Assembly: GCA_905221605.1 (NCBI GenBank)
Contig: CAJNDS010001890.1
Coordinates: forward strand, 498,001-562,000
DNA length: 64,000 nt
Direction of reading: 5' to 3'
DNA from: Symbiodinium natans
Taxonomy: Eukaryota > Sar > Dinophyceae > Suessiales > Symbiodiniaceae
The position numbers and the translations under genes are program-made. The stretch's first letter is position 1. Every line of letters starts with the position of its first letter. Below, piece after piece: positions 33,709 through 45,300 of this stretch. The notes under the pieces were generated by a model that saw nothing but the letters and a program-made list of their open reading frames with translations, made no database searches and was not told the DNA's origin.

Positions 33709-34185
33709 CCCAAAATTGGATGGCAGGGCCCGCGATGCCTGCCCTCTCCAACCGGAAGGGATGCTCCTTGACCTGCTCCAAAAGGCTCATGAAGGGATTT
33801 AGGGTTTAGGGTTTAGGGTTTCGGGTTTAGGGGCTATAGGGCATGTGTCTCGTGTTGAGTACAGGCGTGCATAGACTTTCTAAACATTTTTGTTTAGGTC
33901 TTTGATTCATTGGGTGGGGGGGGGGGGTTCAATGAAGGGGTTGATCCGGCGAGTGCGCAATCCGGAGTTAAAAGAATTTCGGCCATAACCAGTCACTATG
34001 TGTATATCAACATATACAGCTATAGCTTTTTCTACAAAACGTGGAGAGAAATACCGAAATAAACCCAAACCCCCCCCCCCCCCACAAACCCTACAGCCTC
34101 TCAACCCTAACACCTACTCTCTCAAGCAAAGCCGGACCCCCCAATAACCCTACAACCCTATAACCCTAAACCTTAAACCCCAAGC

Positions 34186-34278
34186 CCAAAAGCCAAAAGC
34201 CAAAAGCCAAAAGCCAAAAGCCAAAAGCCAAAAGCCAAAAGCCAAAAGCCAAAAGCCAAAAGCCAAAAGCCAAAAGCC
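34186..34278. repeat. AAAAGCC heptamer array
   Basis: About thirteen perfect copies of CAAAAGC, embedded in CCCTAAA-type repeat and likely grown from a mutated unit. Confidence 0.95.
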
Positions 34279-35264
34279 TAAACCCTAAACCCTAAACCCT
34301 AAACCCTACCCAGCACCTAAGCTCGACTCCAGGCTGGCGCGGCTGCGCTTTTCTTGCGGGTCATGGCCAGGGTCAACCGAAGCCAAGGTCTGCTACGCGC
34401 GTGCCGAGGGTTGGCAAGGGCAGCTCACAACCCCTTGTGGGGTTTAGGGTTTAGGGTTTAGGGTTTAGGGTTTAGGGTTCAGGGTTCAGGGTTTGAAGGT
34501 TTAGGGTGTTGGAGAAAAAGAGGGCTAGGGCTTAAGGTTTAGGGTGTTAGGGGTAGTTATAGGTGTAGTTAGGTGTTGGAGAAAAGCAGGGCTTAGGGCT
34601 TAAGGTTTATGGTTGGTTACAGGATTTAGGGTTCTAATGTTAGGCCCGGTTTAGTAGGCCCCCCACCCTGGCCCGTGGGCTACCTATCACGAAACTTGTT
34701 GGGGGCCTCATTTTCACGCAAGCCCTTGGGGGGGGGAGGCGAGGGTGAGGGGGGGGGGGGGGGGGGATGCCATGGTTATTTAAGGGTAATTCCTTAGCTA
34801 ATTTGGCCAGAGAATAACCCAGAAATAGTGCTCGAACATTCTGAAAGGCAAATGTTTCTTTGAAAAAACACTAGACAACCAAAAACAAGTCCGAAATAAG
34901 CCTTACGTTGAACTTAGAACGGGTCTATTTCGGGTTTATTATGAGGCAATTTCGGGGATAAATTTTCCTTCTGCTATTTCGGGTTCATTTTGACCCACCC
35001 TATTAAATGCTGCTTTCGGGACACCTGTGATTCTAACGGGCACATGACCTAAAACGAGTGCAACATTAGGGTTTAAGGCTTAAGGCGTTTAGGGTTTGGG
35101 GTTTAGGGTTTACAAGGGCAATATAGGGTTTCTTCCTTAAGCAAATCGTAGAAGGGGTTAGGGGTTACAGGGTTCTGGGTTCAGGGTTCAGGGTTCAGGG
35201 TTGAGGGTTGAGGGTTCAGGGTTCAGGGTTTAGGACCCCCAGAAGGAGGATTGTGAGCCGCTCA

Positions 35265-35332
35265 CTGCCAAGTCGGAACACCGAGGTCTTGAGGTGAGAC
35301 GCAAGTGAAATAGCCCACGTCGTCTTGCGCAC
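35265..35332 (-). CDS. candidate exon, unknown protein
   Basis: After TTCAG the minus strand reads AQDDVGYFTCVSPQDLGVP up to a GTGAGC donor. A plus-strand frame also ends at a GTGAGA site, so the strand is not certain. Confidence 0.42.
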
Positions 35333-35414
35333 TGAAGAATAGACCCCAAAACCCTAAACCCTAAACCCTAAACCCTAAACCCTAAACCCTAAACCCTAAA
35401 CCCTAAACCCTCCT

Positions 35415-35525
35415 TACGAGGGGAAGTGTCCGGTGTCTGCAAACGACGTAGGTATGCCCACGGGACTGGTCATGCCGTGCCATGCCGAGCCCACAGGAAA
35501 CGGCAGCTTGCTGATGCCGCAAAGC
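35415..35525 (-). CDS. candidate exon, unknown protein
   Basis: The minus frame reads KLPFPVGSAWHGMTSPVGIP and stays open to about 35415, flanked on both sides by telomere-type repeat. No family is recognised. Confidence 0.45.
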
Positions 35526-35747
35526 AGAGGTTTATAGGGTTTCGATTTAGGGTTTAGGGTTTAGGGTTTAGGGTTCAGGGTTCAGGGTTTAGGGTTTAGG
35601 GTTTAGGGGGTTTCAAGGGTTTACTAGGAACCCCCCAGATAGGGTTTCAGGTTTATAGGGTTACTTTAATAGGAACCCCCAAATAGGGAACCCCTATCTT
35701 ACTTTCAGGAATATATACATACCCATCAGAAGTTTGAACCTCTCTGT

Positions 35748-35845
35748 CTGCAGGTGCACCGCAAGGGCGGAATTTCCGACCTCCTGTTCCTGTGCAGCCG
35801 GATATTCGAGATGGATATGTCGCGCCCCTGCGCGTCCGTTTAAGG
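35748..35845 (-). CDS. candidate exon, unknown protein
   Basis: The minus frame reads DAQGRDISISNIRLHRNRRS with nearly all third positions G or C, clearly better than the competing frame that also stays open. It could be the 5' part of the gene that carries domain copy 1. Confidence 0.45.
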
Positions 35846-35999
35846 GCGAGTGCTCAAGTCTGCATTTATCAAGCATGCGAATATGGAATCTCAAACCCGT
35901 GTGACTCAGCCGTTCTCAAAAAGCAAATGTGACAACAATGTGTCTGCTCGTTTTGTTCCATCCTGTGCAACATCGCCCCTTTGGCAGCATTAGCCCTGC

Positions 36000-38900
36000 T
36001 CAGTATCCGCCCATGTACATGGCGGAGCGGAAGAGGTTCGGAAACTTCCTTTGTTGACGGCGGGGCGGGGGGGAGGCCTGTAAAGCCCTGAACCTCAAAG
36101 CAAACCCAAGATCCGCTAAACTTATAAACCCTAAACCCTAAACCCTAAACCCTAAAACCCTAAACCCTAAAACCCTAAACCCTAAACCCTAAATCCGTGT
36201 GTGCGTGTGGCCTCCTTTTTAGGATGCAGGCCCTTCCATTCATATTAGAGTAACCTAAGAAGGAATCGTACTCGAAGAGCCGGACATAGCCCGAATCCCT
36301 GAAAACCTCCACAACCCCAAACACACCTCAAAACTCTCACACCCTCAACACCCAAAAAAAACCGCAAATCCCTAACCCCGCCGACGCTCCCAATCCCAAT
36401 GACCGCTGGTCCCCTAAACCCTAAACCCTAAACCCTAAACCCTAAACCCTAAACTGGCTCTAAACCCTAAACCAGAAACCCAGTGCTGCCCCGGACTCTT
36501 CTTCACCCGCTCGAGCTCCTTGCAAGCCGGCCGAGGAAGGTTCCGAGCTTCCTTGGAGAGGCAGGAGCTGAAGGTTGAGGATTGGGTTTAGGGTTTAGGG
36601 TTTAGGGTTTAGGGTTTAGGGTTTAGGGTTTAGGGTTTAGGGTTTAGGGTTTAGGGTTTAGGGTTTAGGGTTTAGGGTTTAGGGTTTAGGGTTTAGGGTT
36701 AGGTTTAGGGTTTAGGGTTTAGGGTTTAGGGTTTAGGGTTTAGGGTTTAGGGTTTAGGGTTTAGGGTTTAGGGTTTAGGGTTTAGGGTTTAGGGTTTAGG
36801 ATTCTAGGGCTTATAGGACTTTGGGTTTAGGATTCTAGGGCTTACAGGGCTTCAGGTTGTGGGGATTCTAGGGCTTACAGGGCGTAGGGTTTAGGATTCT
36901 AAGGCTTCGGGCTTATTTACGGCTTAAGGTTGAGGATTCTAGGGCATATAGGGCTTAGGATTTAGAATTCTAGGGCTTGGTGCTTAGGTCTTAAGGTTTT
37001 TAGGGCTTAGGTATGACTATACGATTGCAGCGTCGGGTTTAGGACTGTAGGGCTGCTAGGGCTTAGGGCTTAGGGCTTAGGGCTTAGGGCTTAGGGCTTA
37101 GGGCTTAGGGCTTAGGGCTTAGGGCTTAGGGCTTAGGGTTTAGGGTTTAGGGTTTAGGGTTTAGGGTTTAGGGTTTAGGGTTTCGGGTTTAGGGTTTAGG
37201 GTGTTTTAGGTTTAGGGGTTTAGGATGGCAGGAGAAGGCGTTAGGGTGGTAGTGTGTTTTTCTTGGCACGAGGCTGGATCTGTAGGGTACAGAGTCAAGT
37301 CTCTGGCTTTCAAGGCTCTGCATAGGTTAGGGGCTTAGGGGTTCTAGAAATCCCTGATGAAGCCCCTGAAGCTTCCCCAACGTTCCCTGAAAGGGGGTTG
37401 ATGGGCCCTTTAGTTTTTGGGGGTTTAGGGCTTCAGGTTTAGGATTTACCGGTTGTCGTTGCCCTAAACCCTAAACCCTAAACCCTAAACCCCAAACCCT
37501 CTACCATTCAAAAAGCCCGAAGCCCCAAAGCGTCCAGCGGACCCCTTTTGCGGCGTGCAAGGCACCCGAAGCCGGAAAGCATGGTATCGAACAAGAAGCC
37601 GGGCAGAGTATAGGATTTAGGGTTCAGGGTAGCTCTATAGACTCTACCGTACATCAGCCTTTTGGGGGTCAAGGAGGAGGTGTTCTTTGTTCGTTGTTGG
37701 GCGGATCCGTCCCAAACCCCAAACCCCAAACCCCAAACCCTAAACCCTCAACCGAAGCCTAAACTCCAAGCTAACTTCCCCCTTACCCATGACATCTTCC
37801 TACTGCCGCGAGGAGACTTGCAGCTCTTCTTCGTTTCTCCGCCTTTTGGCCTGTAGGACCTGGTTTAGGGTTTAGGGTTTAGGGTTGAGGGTTTAGGGCC
37901 CTCTGGGCTTTGGGGTTCTAGCGCTTCCGCGTGTTCGGGTTTTAGGCTAAGGGTGGCAGGTCTATAAGACCGCAAAGGGATTTAGGGTTTAGGGTTTAAG
38001 GTTTAGGGTTTTCGGACAGGTCGCCGATTTTTAAGTCTCCGCTGTGGTATAGGTACTCAATGACGAGGTGACCAAGAAGGACATGTAATTGAGAGCACCC
38101 CCCCCCCCCCCGCCCATGTAGACTCACGGCAACATCGTCATAAGCCCTAAGCCCTAAGCCCTAAGCCCTAAGCCCTAAGCCCTAAGCCCTAAGCCCTAAG
38201 CCCTAAGCCCTAAGCCCTACGCCCTAAGCCCTAAGCCCTACGCCCTAAACCTAAACCCCCCTAAACCCTAAACCCTAAACCCTAAAGCCTCAACCCAGAC
38301 TGAGTGGTTGCAACCCAAAGCCCCACATACCCTGAGCCCCTTCACAGTCTCGCCCTTCCTTGTCTCTCAGAAAGTTCCCTTTGCGCGTCACCCTTGGGAT
38401 CCTATGCTAGCCTACCCTAAGCCGAGGGTTTAGGGTTTAGGGTTTATAGGGTTTGGGGTTTAGGTTTAGGGTTTAGGGTTTAGGGCTAGGGTTCCGGGTA
38501 TGGGCCTAAGCCCCCAAGCCTTCTTGTACTGGGTCTTCTCCTGGTAGTCGCAATCCGAGCCCAGGTTCCGTATGTGGTATATCCTTGGCTTCTGTTTGCT
38601 TTCCCTCCCTAAGCCCCAAAATCAAAATGACGTTAGGGTTTAGGGTTTAGGGTTTAGGGTTTAGGGTTCAGGGTTCAGGGTTCAGGGTTTAGGGTTTAGG
38701 GTTTAGGGTTTAGGGTTTGGGGTTTGGGGTTTAGGGGGGTTTGGGGGCAAGTCCCTAAGGGTCCATGTACCTAAATAGGGAATACTTGGGGCCTTAAAGT
38801 ACTTCCTGTATAGGGACTGTGGGAGGCCCAAGTGTATAGCAATAAGGTACATGGACCTATCTTATAGGGCCTTTTAGGGTTTAGGGTTTAGGGTTTAGGG

Positions 38901-41900
38901 TTTGGGGTTTGGGGTTTAGGGTTTAGGGCTTAGGGTTTTTAAAGATTTCGGGCCTTTCTAGCTTCCTGAATTTGAGTTTCTGCGGCTTAGGGTCGAAAGG
39001 CAAGAGGGCCTAGCAAGGGTCTACAAGCACGTCGATCAGGGTCTCACGGTCGGTGTGGGTCGATAAGTTGGTTGAATTAGGGTCTTTGGGTTGTTTTGGG
39101 GTTTGGGATTGCTACTTTGCAGGTTCATTTGCCTATGCCAAGGGCCTGAACCCTATCTTCGAAACCCTACACCCGTGCGATAAACCCCTATGAACCCTCA
39201 AACTCTGAAGCCCTCAAGCTGTAGACTCATAAGCAAGACACGAACTTCACTTCCTAACCCTCTCACTCTCACCGTCCTCACACCCTGAAGCCCTCAAACC
39301 CTAAAGACAAATAAGAACTGCCCCTCGCAGAACAGCCAAATAAACCAGATTATCATGCCCTAAAAACCCTACAAACCCTGCAACCTATAAACCCTGTAAA
39401 CCCTATACTTCGTATGAACCACATATATCCCCCGTATGCGCATGTAAACCCAATAAATCCTGCAAATCCGGTAAACCCTGCAAATCCTATAGGGCCCCTC
39501 TACTTGGAGGTTCATGGGTACTTACAACCACAGTCATAAGTCTACTTCTAACCCACTGAGGGGACTTAGGGGGCCTATAAGTGCAGTTATAATTCGGGTT
39601 AGAAGTAGCCTAAACCCTAAGCCCTAAACCCTAAACCCTAAGCCCTAAACCCTAATATCATCCCAAGTTTCTCCACCTGCCTGTCGAACTCCGCCAGGGA
39701 TCGTGTACCTACCCGCAGCTCGTGCTCCCTTAGACCCTGAAATTGGGATGTTCCCCCTTATGCTACCAGTCCTTTGTGGGGATTCTAAGAGAGGGTACTA
39801 TAATAGGTTTAGGGGATCCGAAACCCACAGGTTGAACTTAGAAGCTAAAAACCCTAAAGCTTTGAAGCCCGGAACCTTATGAGGTCGAAGGTCATCGACC
39901 GTGATAGGGTTAAGAGTTATGGATTTCAGTTACCGGTGGAATTCAACACCCGAAACGCCTTAAGCCCCAAAAGCTCCCTTACACAAAGAGCTTCCATGCA
40001 GATGCTGAATTGTAGTTCGATTTTTTTCTAGGCACCGTACTTTTGAGAGGAAGCTAGCCCTCCACCCACTTAAGAACTCCAATCAAAACAAGACCTGTAG
40101 ACCCCATGAATCCCCTGAAAACCGCCGTTCACGCTACAGGACACTCCAGAAACTTGGACCATGGTGTAAGGATGATTAGAGCCTCTTGTATACATCTTGG
40201 GGTATGGGGATAAGGACGTTCCAACTTCTTGGAGCTTACTGTAGACCCCCCTCCTCCCCACCTTCGCTGTAATGCTCCTCAAAATCGTCTGTCACGTAGT
40301 ATGGCACGTTGAGCGTGGCCGTACTCCGCTCGTTGCGGTAGGCATTGTTGGCTTGGAAGGAAAACCGGCCGCCTCCCAGGAAGCGGAGAGGATTGAGGGT
40401 CGAGAGTTTGGGGTTTTGCCTATAAACCATAAACCCTAAAGCTCAGAAGCCGTAAAGTCCTAATCACAGAAGCACAAAAGACTAAATTCCCGCTTGTCTA
40501 AAGGACGGTTTCGAATTTCAGCTTCTCTTTCGAGCTTCGACGGCCAGGTATATACTTATCGGGAAGTCATTGTTTCTTGGCTGCAACATCGTGCATACGT
40601 TCTCGTTCGATCGACAAACGTCGTAGTCGGAGAAGCAGTCGGAGAACTTCTGCCAGAACATGGAAAAACACCTTAGTCACGGGCGGGCATCGTCGCTGTG
40701 CCTCTGAGCTCGTGCACAGTCAAGGCTTACATCATGCTGGACTTGCTGATTAGGAACAGTAGCAGCTGTTGGAGGAAGTTGTCTTTTCAAAAATGGGGGC
40801 TCCCGGCGGGGAGCTCGGAAGAAGTTTCCAGCTTCGGAGAAGAGGAGTGGATGGTTGTCCAAGGTCACTGGCCCAGGAGCACGAGGTGTCGGGGCTTAGT
40901 GGCCGAGCCAGGCATTGAAGTGAGTGGATGGTTGTTCAAAGGTCACTGGCCCAAGAGCACGAGGGCCCTGCTGGGCCCTGCTGGGCCCTGCTGAGCCAGG
41001 CATTGAAGTGAGTGGATGGTTGTTCAAAGGTCACTGGCCTAAGAGCACGAGGTGCCCCGGGCCCGACCGGGCCCGAGCCAAGACCTTGCATTTGAGTGGA
41101 TGGTTGTCCAAAGGTCACTGGCCTAAGAGCACGAGGTCTTGAGGGCCCTGCTGGGCCCTTCAGGGCTTGCATGGCGTTTTCGGTTCAAGGTTTGGGGTTT
41201 AGGACATGGGGCTTTCTACGTTCTGCTAAACCCTAAACCCTAAACCCTCCTAAACCCTAAACCCTAAACCCTAAACCCTAAACCCTAAACCCTATAGCTC
41301 CCTCACATGGCATACAAAGCGTGCGCTGGGTTCGGATCATGACGACAGGAATTGAGCCCTGCTGGCGGGGATTGCGAGTACCTTGTGAACCCAAAGCCTA
41401 CTTTTTGCAGGTTACCTAAGAACCCTATAAGGGCTTTTGTAAGAAGATCCTACAAAAAGGTGGGTTTTGGGGATCTTAAGGTAGGGCTTGAATCCTGGAA
41501 CGAGGAGGCATAAAAGCAGACAGACGACGTAGACCATTGTTATGCAGTGCCGAGACCGACCCCATATCCAGCCTGACATAAGCCGTTGCAGCTCGCCAAA
41601 TGCGACGGCTCTGGGGTCTTAACTGCAACTTGTACCGAACCCCAACCCCTCAAGAACCGCAGCAACAGGAAGCCTCCAGAGTCCTTGCCAAAGTTGGAGA
41701 GGGTGAGAAGCACCTCGGAACGCGGAAGCTCCTAGTCCTTCTAGTCATGTCCCCAGTATGGGCAACAATGTTCCATAGCCGAACACCTTTGCAGGAAAAC
41801 AGCCCATGTAGAATTACACCCCAAGGGTCCATGTACCTTAACAGGGAATACTTGGGCCTTCATGTACTTCGTATATAGGGACTTTGGGACCCAAGTATAT

Positions 41901-42268
41901 ATATATATGATAATAGTAATAATAATAATAATCCCTTAGGGACAAGAATCCCTGTGTATCAGGGCTGGTCAGGGCCAACAGATCGAGCTGAGCCAGGCGC
42001 CAGCAGCAGAACTGGCAGCGCTTGGAAAATCTGCATCCGCTGCACCTGTCCATCGTCTTGATGATGTGCATGGTGACCTCGGCATCATACTAGGTCTACG
42101 GAATTAATACAATCCCCTACTAAGACCCTAAACCCCAAACCCTAATCCCTAAACCCTAAACCCCAAAACATAAGAGCCAGGAAGGCATGCATGTGAACAT
42201 CTGCTGCGGCTGCAGAGGAAGCCGCAGCTCAAAAAAATGGGGCCGGGGGGCTGAAAAGGTTAGGGTTT

Positions 42269-42300
<32 letters not shown>

Positions 42301-45300
42301 GGTTTAGGGTTTAGGGTTTAGGGTTTAGGGTTTAGGGTTTAGGGTTTAGGGATAAAAAGCCGAACAAAAAATCATCGCCTGCCCAGTGGCGCTGATGTTG
42401 GTGGAAGACGGGGCCTCCGCCGAAAAACGCCGCGAAGAGATCCTCTGGAGTCATGAAGTCCTGGCAAACAGGAGGCTGGGAGGATTCCTGTAAGTTTTTG
42501 TGGCTTTGGGGCTCTTAGACCTTCAGGGTCTGCCTGAAGCTATGGTGGTAGGGGTTAAAACGTGCAACAGTAAATCCTAACGCCGCTACAATTTAGAAAC
42601 CAAAAGGCAGCAACCCCCTGCCGCCTCCAACCATATAAGCCTTAGAATGCTTGAGCCGCGTATACAAATTATGTAACCCTGAATGCGATCCTAAACCCTA
42701 AGCCTCATATCTGAACCGCAGCCTAAACTTGCACCCTAGTGCCGTGTATTGGGATTGCTGTGGCAAGGTGGCCCTCTTTATCTGACAGAAAATCCCAAAA
42801 GACTGGAACTCCAAAAACCCTCTGAATCTATGAGCCCTAGAAACCCTATAAAGCCGATTTAACCAAAATAACCTGCAAACCCTTACTATGAAACCTTTAA
42901 ACCCTAAACCCTGAACCCTATAAACCCTAAACCCCAAATCCGGTGATGGGTTGAGGTTTGAGGGTGCTGTTCAAACAACAAGAGGGCCGAGTAGGGCCTA
43001 GCCTAGGGCAACAGCTGTGCAACATCACTACACGGGAGCCCTCCTTGCGGCAGAATGAGAAGGGTTCGTAAGGTGGAAGGGGTTCAAGCCCCAACCCTAA
43101 ATTCTCAGGCAGGGATTAGAGACTGTGGCCCTGCTGCCCGTGGCGCCTGCTGATAGTGATGCCGCTGCTGTTGTGGAATTCGTTCTTCGTCACCGTAAGT
43201 GTCATAGACTTGCCTTGGGATGAGCTAAATCGATGCGAATGTCCATGTGTCTGTTTCTGGCAGCAAAGCCCGCAGCCTTAAACCTGAACCCCCAATCCCG
43301 AGACCACAGTCCTAAAAAACCCTGATCTCTGAGTCCTATATAACCAGAAATCCCGAAAGCCCAAGACCCTCAGCGAACCCCAAACCCTAAACCCCAAATC
43401 CTTAACCCCCGGCTCTGCAGATGGGGCGGCTTCTTCTCGGGATCCGTGAGGCACTGGAAGGCCTTCGAGAGTTTCTTGAAAGCCTGGCGCACAGCTCTTT
43501 ACTACTACTTCCTTGAGAACCACCCGAAAGTACAACTACTCTTGCTTGTTAGGCCAAGAAGGGATTGTTATTCATGTTTTTTTTTTTTTTTGGGGGGGGG
43601 GGGGTCATGAGCAATAGTAGCTTGCTTCGCAATAGTCCGGCCTTAGGATTTTCTTTGGGGCCTACACTTTAGGGTTTAGGGTTTAGGGTTTCGGGTTTAG
43701 AGTTTCGGGTTTAGGGTGGAAGGGCTAGTTCCTGCAGTTTGGCAGTTTGTGGGAAGCCGGAGGGGGCGTTGTTTAGGGTATAGGCTTACGGCTTAGCAAG
43801 GGGTTGGTGCTTCGGGTTTAGGTTTGGGGGTTCAGGGCTAAGGGTCTAGGGTCGGAAATCGGTAAGAAATTTCTTTAGAGGCGTGGGAGATAAGGGACTG
43901 TAGATCTGAGTTCTCTCTAAACCCTACACCCTCTAAACCCTACAACCTGGACTCTAAGTCATGGACCAGGAACCCTAAACCCACACAAATTTTTCGAATG
44001 GTACAGAATCCTCTTCGGTGTTGGCAGCAAGAATGCACCACTGGGCTACCGGGAATCCAAAACCTCGGCGCTAAAGCATGCTCCGATGTGACTTCTGGGG
44101 GGGTTTAGGGCTGTCACCAGGGTGTTGGAACCCTAAACCCTAAACCCTAAACCCTAAACCCTAAACCCTAAACCCTAAACCCTAAACCCTAAACCCTAAA
44201 CACTGCAGTAAAGGTCCGGACCCCAGGGCCAGTACCCCGTAACCCTAAGTCCTCGAACCCTCAAACCCCAAACCCCCGACACAACTTAAGCCCTGAACCC
44301 TCAACCCTAAAGCCCTAAAACCCTAAAACCCCCAAAACCCAAGACCAAAACCCTAAAACCCTAAAACCCTAAAATCCCTAAACCCTAAACCCTAAACCCT
44401 GAACCCTAAACCCTAAACCCTAAACCCAAAAACCCCTAAAATCCCGAAAACCCTAACCCTAAACCCTAAACCCTAAACCCTAAACCCTAAACCCTAAACC
44501 CTAAACCCTAAACCCTAAACCCTAAACCCTAAACCCTAAACCCTAAACCCTAAACCCTAAACCCTAAACCCTAAACCCTAAACCCTAAACCGCTCGCCGG
44601 GAGGCCTCGTCAGCTCCGGGGGCGCGATTCTTGTCGGGGTGCAGCTTCAGCGCCAACTTTCGGTATGCCTGGCCGAGTTGACAGTGTAGGGTTTGGGGTT
44701 TAGGGTTTAGGGTTTAGGGTTTAGGGCTTAGACCTTAGGGCTTCGGGCTTCGGGTTTAGGGCCCAAGGTTCAGGGGTGTGGTCGGCGGTTCAGGGTGAAA
44801 ACCTGGGAACATATGAAATATCCCAAGGGGCTACCTGGTACTTAAAACACCTGAAACCCTAAACCCTATAAACCCTAAACCCTAAACACTAAGCCCTAAG
44901 CCATAAGCCCTAAACCCTAAACCCTAAACCCTAAACCCTAAACCCTAAACCCTAAACCCTAAACCCTAAACCCCAGGACTGAGATCGCGAAGGCCAGGGC
45001 CCTCCTTCTTCGCAACATCTTCGTTGGCATTCTTGGGCACTTCGAGGATGTCGTAGTAGTCCTCCAAATTGGGGTTTAGGGTTTAGGGTTTAGGGTTTAG
45101 GGTTTAGGGTTCATGTGGGGTTAAGGGTTTAGGCTTCAGGGTTTAGGGTCTATGGTTTAGGGTTAGGGTTTCAAGTTTGGGGTCCAGGGTTTAGGGTGCT
45201 TTGGGTTCTGAGATGGTTCTCGAGGGACCTGCAAGGGGTGATGGTTTTGGGTGGACTTCGGGTCTTGTAAGGCCGTGCTTTGTGATGACTGCAGGTCCAA

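Noticed and set aside
33218-33790. Pro-rich and Gly-rich frames of 76-173 codons
   Set aside because: They are translations of a C-tract and of a family C foldback.
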